This document shows positions 7,187 to 12,357 of a stretch of 12,357 nt of DNA, one piece after another. The translations under genes were made by a program, and so were the position numbers. The stretch is from Betaproteobacteria bacterium (GTDB lineage: Bacteria; Pseudomonadota; Gammaproteobacteria; Burkholderiales; Casimicrobiaceae): assembly GCA_013298455.1 (NCBI GenBank), contig JAAFHR010000048.1, positions 1 through 12,357 of the forward strand, written 5' to 3'. The stretch's first letter is position 1. Each line of letters starts with the position of its first letter. The notes below the pieces were generated by a model. That model was not told the DNA's origin, did not search any database, and worked only from the letters and a program-made list of their open reading frames with translations.

Positions 7187-9385
7187 ATGACAACCGAAAT
7201 GAAGTGTCCGTTTCCTCACCTCAGCGCAAAGCCCGCCGTAGCGCATGCTGCCGCGCAACCCAATTGGTGGCCCCAGCAGTTGAACCTCAGCGTATTGCAC
7301 CAGCAATCCGAGAAATCCGACCCGATGGGCGAAACGTTTGATTACGCCAAGGAATTCAAAACGCTTGATCTCAATGCGGTCGTGAAAGACCTGCATGCCT
7401 TGATGACCGACTCACAAGACTGGTGGCCCGCTGATTATGGCCACTACGGGCCGTTTTTCGTTCGAATGACCTGGCATGCAGCGGGTACGTATCGCATTGC
7501 CGATGGTCGCGGTGGCGCGGGCTCGGGTTCGCAGCGCTTTGCGCCGTTAAACAGTTGGCCAGACAACGGTAACTTGGACAAGGCGCGTCGTTTGCTGTGG
7601 CCGATCAAGGCGAAGTACGGACGCAAACTGTCGTGGGCGGATTTGCTCGTGCTCGCAGGCAACGTCGCGATGGATTCGATGGGCTTTAAAACCTTTGGGT
7701 TTGCAGGCGGTCGCCCCGACATCTGGGAGCCCGAGGCGGACATTTATTGGGGCCCGGAAAAGAAATGGCTCGCCGATGAACGATACAGCGGGGATCGCCA
7801 ATTGGCCAATCCCTTGGGCGCGGTGCAAATGGGTTTGATCTACGTGAACCCCGAAGGCCCCAACGGCAACCCTGATCCGCTGGCGTCTGCCCGAGACATT
7901 CGCGAAACATTCGCCCGTATGGCGATGAACGACGAAGAAACCGTTGCCCTAGTGGCTGGCGGACACACCTTTGGCAAAGCCCACGGCGCAGCCGACCCGA
8001 GCAAATACGTGGGCCCTGAGCCCGAGGGCGCGAGCATCGAAGAGCAAGGATTGGGTTGGAAAAATTCATTCGGCACTGGCAAAGGCGAGCACACCATCAC
8101 CAGCGGCATCGAAGGGGCATGGACTAACAATCCGATTCAATGGGACAACGGCTACTTTGACAATTTGTTTGGCTACGACTGGGTGCTCACTAAGAGCCCC
8201 GCAGGCGCTCAGCAGTGGACGCCGAAAGACGCCGCAGCCGCCAACACCGTGCCCGATGCACACGACAAAACCAAACGCCACGCACCGATGATGACCACGG
8301 CTGATATGGCGATGCGAATGGACCCTGCATACGAAAAAATTTCGCGTCACTTTTGGAAGAATCCGCAAGCGCTGCATGATGCGTTTGCTCGCGCATGGTT
8401 CAAGTTAACGCATCGTGACATGGGGCCGCGGGCTCGGTACTTGGGCTCGCTTGTGCCCGCTGAAACGTTTATTTGGCAAGACCCGATTCCACCGACAACG
8501 CGTCCTCTGATCGATCAGAGCGATGTCGCCGCATTGAAAAAACACCTCGCCGACAGCGGACTGTCGGTCGCGCAATTGGTCTCAACCGCATGGAAATCGG
8601 CGTCAACGTTTCGCGGCAGCGACAAGCGCGGCGGCGCCAATGGCGCGCGCATTCGGCTCGCGCCGCAAAAGGATTGGGAAGCTAACGAGCCCGCCGCGCT
8701 ATCGGTGGTACTACGCAAACTCGAAGCAATCCAGAAGGCATTCAACGATGCGCAAACGGGCGGTAAACGCGTGTCGTTAGCTGATCTGATCGTGCTTGGC
8801 GGAAGCGTTGCGATTGAGTGGGCTGCGAAGAAAGCGGGGCACGACATCACAGTGCCGTTCGCACCCAGTCGCAACGACGCCACCGCCGAGCACACCGATG
8901 CCGCATCGTTTGCGGTGTTGGAGCCCATCGCTGATGGTTTCCGCAACTATCAGCGAGCAGGTCAAGAAGACGTTGCAGCAGAGCTTCTCGTCGAGCGCGC
9001 CAATTTGCTCACGTTAACCGCGCCAGAGATGACGGTGCTCATCGGCGGCCTGCGCTCGCTGGGCGCGAACTTCGGCGAATCGAAAGTGGGCGTATTCACG
9101 TCGCGCCCAGAAACGCTCAGCAACGACTTCTTCGTCAACCTTTTAGACATGAACACGTCGTGGCAAAAGGCTGCGGGCGCTGAGGGGCTCTTCGAAGGAC
9201 GCGACCGTAAATCAGGTCAACTGAAGTGGACTGCCACGATCAACGACCTAGTCTTCGGCTCAAACGCCCAATTGCGCTCACTCTCTGAGGTATACGCCAG
9301 CAGCGATTCGCAGTCGAAGTTTGTGGCCGACTTTGTGACAGCGTGGGTCAAAGTGATGAATCTGGATCGGTTCGACTTGGCGTAA
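7187..9385 (+). CDS. katG: Catalase-peroxidase KatG
   Basis: Bifunctional haem enzyme that destroys hydrogen peroxide (catalase) and oxidises organic donors (peroxidase). At 732 residues it has the normal length, with the duplicated architecture of the family: an N-terminal haem domain to about residue 420 and a haem-free C-terminal domain. The distal triad is readable as Arg93, Trp96 and His97 in VRMTWHAAGTYRIADGRGG. The partners of the covalent Trp-Tyr-Met adduct are Trp96, Tyr219 (MGLIYVNPEGPNG) and Met245 (FARMAMND), so catalase activity should be intact. The proximal haem ligand is His260 in VAGGHTFGKAHG. There is no signal peptide, so it is cytoplasmic. It has an ideal ribosome-binding site, a separate divergent promoter region and its own terminator, so it is monocistronic. 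Confidence 0.98.
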   Translation: MTTEMKCPFPHLSAKPAVAHAAAQPNWWPQQLNLSVLHQQSEKSDPMGETFDYAKEFKTLDLNAVVKDLHALMTDSQDWWPADYGHYGPFFVRMTWHAAGTYRIADGRGGAGSGSQRFAPLNSWPDNGNLDKARRLLWPIKAKYGRKLSWADLLVLAGNVAMDSMGFKTFGFAGGRPDIWEPEADIYWGPEKKWLADERYSGDRQLANPLGAVQMGLIYVNPEGPNGNPDPLASARDIRETFARMAMNDEETVALVAGGHTFGKAHGAADPSKYVGPEPEGASIEEQGLGWKNSFGTGKGEHTITSGIEGAWTNNPIQWDNGYFDNLFGYDWVLTKSPAGAQQWTPKDAAAANTVPDAHDKTKRHAPMMTTADMAMRMDPAYEKISRHFWKNPQALHDAFARAWFKLTHRDMGPRARYLGSLVPAETFIWQDPIPPTTRPLIDQSDVAALKKHLADSGLSVAQLVSTAWKSASTFRGSDKRGGANGARIRLAPQKDWEANEPAALSVVLRKLEAIQKAFNDAQTGGKRVSLADLIVLGGSVAIEWAAKKAGHDITVPFAPSRNDATAEHTDAASFAVLEPIADGFRNYQRAGQEDVAAELLVERANLLTLTAPEMTVLIGGLRSLGANFGESKVGVFTSRPETLSNDFFVNLLDMNTSWQKAAGAEGLFEGRDRKSGQLKWTATINDLVFGSNAQLRSLSEVYASSDSQSKFVADFVTAWVKVMNLDRFDLA

Positions 9386-9439
9386 TGCAATGCAGCGCGG
9401 CATAGCCCGTTGCGACTGATATTCAGCTCGGTGCGCGTG

Positions 9440-9462
9440 AAGCTCATCGAGCTTATTTTTTT
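9440..9462 (+). terminator. Intrinsic terminator of katG
   Basis: Stem AAGCTC / GAGCTT (9440-9445, 9449-9454) with loop ATC, followed by A and seven T. It lies 55 bases beyond the katG stop. An upstream AGCTCG at 9425-9430 could compete by pairing with CGAGCT at 9448-9453. Confidence 0.85.
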
Positions 9463-9469
9463 CGGAGCA

Positions 9470-9507
9470 CAGACGTGGGGGATTGGTCTACGGCTACTTC
9501 ACGTCTG
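9470..9507. repeat. Inverted repeat CAGACGTG / CACGTCTG
   Basis: Perfect 8-bp arms (9470-9477 and 9500-9507) around a 22-base loop. GAGC at 9465-9468 and GCTC at 9510-9513 extend the stem after a small bulge. No coding role is apparent. Confidence 0.5.
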
Positions 9508-9609
9508 GAGCTCGGAGGCACGCGGGGTATGGTGAGCCCTCTAAGCATCATGAGCGCGGCGATGTGACGATGAAAGACTCGACCCTTTGGTTTCGCTTGA
9601 AAGACTTGA

Positions 9610-9643
9610 ACCTGACGTTTCACTGATTTCAAACGCGTCAGGT
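9610..9643. repeat. Strong hairpin downstream of the crystallin-type gene
   Basis: ACCTGACG-TTT / AAA-cg-CGTCAGGT: eight plus three base pairs, a two-base bulge and a ten-base loop. No T tract follows on either strand, so it is not a classical terminator. It may be the 3' structure of the minus-strand gene ending at 9724, or part of a small RNA. Confidence 0.5.
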
Positions 9644-9723
9644 CGTTGGAGGTGACCGTGCGAATCCGGACCGCCCTCCCCCCGGAACGGAAGGAGTATG
9701 CAAGCGAAATGGCAACGCCGTCG

Positions 9724-10494
9724 CTACCGTGGCATTGGATACATTTCGACACTGATCGAGCGAACGCGATCATTCCAACCGGCGGGCATTTCAGGCGTGT
9801 TGGCGTTTAGCACAAGCCGTTCGCCCTGCTGATCAAACTCAGAAAAAAGCGTCACGAAGTGTTTAACGCCAACCTTAACCGAGCTTGTGCGATCCGGCCT
9901 GACGTTAACTCGCATGCGCGGCGGTCGCGAGGCAGCCGGGATTGTTGTTCCGCCCGCGACATTGAACTGACCTACGCCAAAGGTTTGTGAACGCGCCCTT
10001 TCAAAGACACCGCCGGTTCGTGGAGAATCGACGTTGTACTTCCAGTCTTCGTAAAGTCGCACTCCGAGCAAATTGGGTTCGCGCTCAGGCTCGGGCGGGA
10101 TCTCTGTGATGCGCACATCCAGGTTGAAAATCACGCGGTTGCCGTCATTGTCGTTGATGCGCACGGACTGATTGACTGCGGTACCCAAACGAAACTCGTT
10201 TTCGACGACGCCGTAGCCGTCTCCAAACCGAAGTCCGCCGTCGAACTCCCAGCTCTCACAACGCACTCGAACCGAGTCGGTGTCTGAGATGATCTCGTTT
10301 CCAAAGAGCGACGGCGGAACCAGCGATTGCACATTCCGCCATTCCGAGCCGTCGGCTGCTGCGTCGTCTCCAGTGCTGATCTCGTAGGTAGGTTGCCCGT
10401 TGAGGCTTACGAGAAATCGATACTCACCCCAGTTTTCACCTGAGGTGTACTCGACCTTTACCGATTTAAGCGTCACGCTTTTTCTATAGCTCAT
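9724..10494 (-). CDS. Protein with C-terminal beta/gamma-crystallin-type Greek-key motifs; N-terminal half unknown
   Basis: A 256-residue protein of unknown role. The ATG at 10494 is preferred over an in-frame TTG six codons upstream because GGAG stands seven bases before it. There is no signal peptide or membrane segment. The last 40 residues (HFVTLFSEFDQQGERLVL, then AGWNDRVRSISVEMY) show the signature of a beta/gamma-crystallin Greek-key motif: an aromatic/acidic first strand, an inner Gly and a closing 'NDRVRSI' strand. A preceding segment, GVRLYEDWKYN with later FNVAGG, around residues 140-180, looks like a second, more diverged motif, giving the usual two-motif domain. The first 130 residues are rich in beta-prone and acidic stretches (for example VRINDNDGNRV) and I do not recognise them. 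Bacterial members often bind calcium and help in stress or envelope functions; here that is inference. It is convergent with katG and stands alone. Confidence 0.75.
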   Translation of the reverse strand: MSYRKSVTLKSVKVEYTSGENWGEYRFLVSLNGQPTYEISTGDDAAADGSEWRNVQSLVPPSLFGNEIISDTDSVRVRCESWEFDGGLRFGDGYGVVENEFRLGTAVNQSVRINDNDGNRVIFNLDVRITEIPPEPEREPNLLGVRLYEDWKYNVDSPRTGGVFERARSQTFGVGQFNVAGGTTIPAASRPPRMRVNVRPDRTSSVKVGVKHFVTLFSEFDQQGERLVLNANTPEMPAGWNDRVRSISVEMYPMPR

Positions 10495-10501
10495 TTGATG
10501 T

Positions 10502-10505
10502 CTCC
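10502..10505 (-). promoter_or_regulatory. Ribosome-binding site deciding the crystallin-type gene start
   Basis: GGAG on the minus strand with a seven-base spacer to the ATG at 10494. It lies inside the longer frame that begins at TTG 10512, so the shorter protein is favoured. Confidence 0.65.
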
Positions 10506-10888
10506 AAAGCAAGAAATTGACTTACGACGGCGCAAAGTAAGAAACGCAGTGTTCCCTCGCGCTGATCTAACGGCAACTCATGCATCTGGTGTGTTCATCG
10601 CCGTTAATCACAAGACGCAATCGGCGCAGGTAAGCGGACATTGGGCACTATTTCGAGATGAGCGGAGACGCATGAAACAGCGGGCTAAGCCAATCGCTCT
10701 ACCTCACCAAGCCCAACTTCACCCGTCACGACTCACAAACGCGGTGAGTCTAAACATCGAATCAAATGTCCGGCAAGGCTCGGTTTTCGTAGCACTTCAA
10801 TCTACAACGGTATGCGCGCTTGCGGCCACTCGACCCCGCAAACCGACTCAAAAAGTGCTCGTGACTTTGACACCAGCAAATACTTGGG

Positions 10889-11143
10889 ATGTGCGGGCAA
10901 GCCGAGTACAACATTGAGCGCGAAGGCATTACCGTGCTTCACGCGCTTCCCGCAGTTAGAGGCAAAGCCATCACTAGCGGCGGCGCGCACGGCACCGCAA
11001 ATGACGTCAACAACATGCCATTTCGGCAGTCGTACGGTGGGCACCAAAGTGCTCACAGCGCTGGTCACACAGCGGTGGATGAGTCTATCGAAGTGATGCG
11101 CATTCTGATGCGCGCCCTAGTTCGCAATTCGCTATTCGAATAA
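10889..11143 (+). CDS. Possible small or remnant ORF, unknown
   Basis: An 84-codon frame from ATG to TAA. The residues look balanced (for example IEREGITVLHALPAVRGKAI, and a Gly/His/Ser-rich run SYGGHQSAHSAGHTAVD), and the codon choice resembles that of neighbouring genes. There is no Shine-Dalgarno sequence before the ATG, the same frame is stopped just upstream, and other frames are open across the same bases. It could be the remnant of a longer gene, a small protein, or chance. I recognise no domain and give no function. Confidence 0.2.
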   Translation: MCGQAEYNIEREGITVLHALPAVRGKAITSGGAHGTANDVNNMPFRQSYGGHQSAHSAGHTAVDESIEVMRILMRALVRNSLFE

Positions 11144-11181
11144 GAGCAGCGCGGCGACGTTGTGGCGCTTTCGATTGGCTT

Positions 11182-11207
11182 GGCGGGCACGAGAAGCCCA
11201 CCCTACG
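11182..11207. repeat. Extragenic palindrome downstream of ilvD (GTAGGGTGGGC type)
   Basis: GGCGGGC / GCCCACC with one mismatch and a seven-base loop, followed by CTACG. On the minus strand it reads CGTAGGGTGGGC then TTCTCGTGCCCGCC. Sequences beginning GTAGGGTGGGC are, as I recall, a common dispersed intergenic element in betaproteobacteria. It lies 57 bases beyond the ilvD stop and may shape the mRNA end. Confidence 0.5.
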
Positions 11208-11263
11208 CGAGCCGAACAACGGGTGGGAAGCGAACTTCTCGGTGGTGGGATCAAACGACTCCC

Positions 11264-12357
11264 TCAAGCGTCAGTAACCGCGCCCTTCGAAGCACTCGAC
11301 GCCAATTGCGCAAACTTATACATCACACCTTTCTTGTACTTCATCGGCGGCGCGACCCACTTAGCTCGGCGGGCGGCGATCGTGGCTTCGTCTACGTTGA
11401 GCTGAAGCAGTAGCGTTGTCGCATCAACGGTGATGCTGTCGCCTTCTTCAACGAGAGCGAGCAAGCCACCCACTTGTGCCTCGGGCGCGATGTGGCCTAC
11501 GACCATGCCCCACGTGCCGCCCGAGAAGCGGCCGTCGGTGATGAGCGCGACCGTTTCGCCCATGCCTTTGCCGATGATGGCTGAGGTGGGCGAGAGCATT
11601 TCGCGCATGCCGGGGCCGCCTTTGGGGCCTTCGTAGCGAATGACCACGACGTCGCCGTGATTGATCTTGTTGGCCATGATTGCGTCCATGCATTCGGGTT
11701 CGGAATTGAACACGCGCGCAGGGCCGGTGAGTTTCGGGTTTTTAAGGCCGGTGATTTTTGCGACACAGCCCTCGGGCGCGAGATTGCCTTTCAAAATCGC
11801 GAGGTGACCTTGCTCGTACATCGGATTGTCGGGCTGGCGGATCACGTCTTGCGTTTTCGCTGGCAGATCGGGCACATTGGCCAATTCTTCGGCCATGGTT
11901 TTTCCGGTGATCGTCATGCAATCGCCGTGCAACAAGCCTTTGTTCAAAAGCATCTTCATCACTTGCGGCACACCGCCCACCGCGTGCAAATCGGTCATCA
12001 CGTATTGACCTGAGGGCTTCAAATCGCACAGCACCGGCACTTTGCGGCGCATGCGCTCGAAATCGTCAATCGTCCAGTCGATGCCCGCAGCATGAGTGAT
12101 CGCGAGGAAATGCAGCACTGCGTTGGTCGAGCCACCGGTCGCCATGATGACAGCGACTGCGTTTTCAATCGACTTTTTGGTGATGATGTCGAGGGGTTTG
12201 AGATCGTTTTTGATGGCATTGATCAGCACGCGGCCTGATTCCGCCACGCTGTCGGCTTTCTCTTTGTCGGGGTTGGCCATCGAGCTCGATCCCAGCAAAC
12301 TCATCCCGAGTGCCTCAAACGAAGAGCTCATCGTGTTGGCCGTGTACATGCCACCGC
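11264..12357 (-). CDS. ilvD: Dihydroxy-acid dehydratase IlvD (5' end beyond right edge)
   Basis: Iron-sulfur enzyme of isoleucine, valine and pantothenate synthesis. It dehydrates 2,3-dihydroxy-3-methylbutanoate and its isoleucine homologue to the 2-keto acids, in the cytoplasm. About 364 C-terminal residues are present. The visible part begins GGMYTANTMSSSFEALGMSL, a block that normally sits near residue 190, so roughly the first third, with most cluster cysteines, is missing only because the window ends. Other landmarks are ATGGSTNAVLHFLAI, the VLCDLKPSGQYVMTDLHAVGG block, the GRFSGGTWGMVVGHIAPEA block carrying the proposed catalytic serine, and the end APPMKYKKGVMYKFA. The frame is open to the window edge and intact to TGA. 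Nothing downstream on the same strand looks like an operon partner. Confidence 0.97.
   Translation of the reverse strand, partial: GGMYTANTMSSSFEALGMSLLGSSSMANPDKEKADSVAESGRVLINAIKNDLKPLDIITKKSIENAVAVIMATGGSTNAVLHFLAITHAAGIDWTIDDFERMRRKVPVLCDLKPSGQYVMTDLHAVGGVPQVMKMLLNKGLLHGDCMTITGKTMAEELANVPDLPAKTQDVIRQPDNPMYEQGHLAILKGNLAPEGCVAKITGLKNPKLTGPARVFNSEPECMDAIMANKINHGDVVVIRYEGPKGGPGMREMLSPTSAIIGKGMGETVALITDGRFSGGTWGMVVGHIAPEAQVGGLLALVEEGDSITVDATTLLLQLNVDEATIAARRAKWVAPPMKYKKGVMYKFAQLASSASKGAVTDA

Larger units (their letters stand above)
9386..9723. other. Convergent spacer after katG with several structures
   Basis: 338 bases between the ends of katG (plus) and the crystallin-type gene (minus). 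It holds the katG terminator at 9440-9462, an 8-bp inverted repeat at 9470-9507, a direct repeat TGAAAGACT(C/T)GA(A)CC at 9571-9584 and 9598-9612, and a strong hairpin at 9610-9643. A minus-strand frame crosses it (9453-9773) but shows no convincing protein. Confidence 0.6.
10495..11263. other. Stretch of about 770 bases without a recognised gene
   Basis: This lies between the crystallin-type gene start and the ilvD stop. The part next to 10495 should carry the promoter of the crystallin-type gene, but I cannot place boxes. It contains an inverted repeat TAACGGC/GCCGTTA (10568-10574, 10600-10606), a perfect hairpin GCGCAT/ATGCGC at 11098-11113 and an extragenic palindrome at 11182-11202. Three plus frames (10495-10917, 10812-11096, 10889-11143) and one minus frame (10802-11068) overlap one another. 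None has a ribosome-binding site or a family I recognise. The frame at 10889-11143 reads most like protein and is listed separately. Confidence 0.55.

Noticed and set aside
9598..9612. GGTTCAAGTC on the minus strand, like a tRNA T-arm
   Set aside because: No acceptor, D or anticodon stems can be folded around it.
9453..9773. Minus frame with KCIQCHGSDG, which looks like a c-type cytochrome haem motif
   Set aside because: The motif falls on the last codons of the crystallin-type gene in another frame, the rest of the frame has no cytochrome features, and the frame ends within the poly-T of the katG terminator.
10565..10610. Possible integron attC site (ATCTAAC fits the R'' box RYYYAAC)
   Set aside because: The opposite end GTTAATC does not fit GTTRRRY, the element is too short, and inner L boxes are absent.
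10495..10917. 140-codon plus frame starting beside the crystallin-type gene
   Set aside because: It would start at TTG with no ribosome-binding site, overlaps the expected promoter of the minus gene, and has no domain or sensible composition.

Overview
The window looks like ordinary housekeeping and transport sequence from a proteobacterium, most likely a betaproteobacterium of the Burkholderiales type. Three things suggest this: the Tat-exported family-5 solute-binding protein, the style of the IlvD and PykA proteins, and the extragenic palindromes. This placement is inference from family resemblance; no rRNA or other phylogenetic marker is present.

Layout, left to right. At 1-3448, on the minus strand, lies most of a dipeptide/oligopeptide-type ABC importer. 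Its order of transcription is solute-binding protein (1658-3448), DppB/OppB-like permease (385-1344, TTG start), then DppC/OppC-like permease that runs off the left edge. A GC-rich palindrome sits between the binding protein and the permeases. At 3449-3865 there is a gene-free stretch full of hairpins, including a palindrome of about 70 nt. At 3866-6941, still on the minus strand, come a DUF3617-type exported protein, then pyruvate kinase, then a Mak-type ROK fructokinase, so the last two form a small sugar-catabolism pair. Divergent from these is katG (7187-9385, plus), preceded by a spacer with an OxyR-like dyad and followed by a clear intrinsic terminator.

Convergent with katG is an unannotated-looking minus-strand gene (9724-10494). 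Its C-terminal part reads as beta/gamma-crystallin Greek-key motifs and its N-terminal half is unfamiliar. The 338-base convergent spacer contains two strong hairpins and a short direct repeat. A further stretch of about 770 bases (10495-11263) has no gene I recognise, only weak ORFs and small hairpins. The right edge is the C-terminal two thirds of ilvD (minus, 5' end outside the window).

I did not find a defence system, CRISPR array, transposase, tRNA or rRNA. The most unusual items are the crystallin-type protein, a pair of extragenic hairpins at 3632-3656 and 6448-6473 that share flank and loop but have compensatory stem changes, and the structured convergent spacer after katG.
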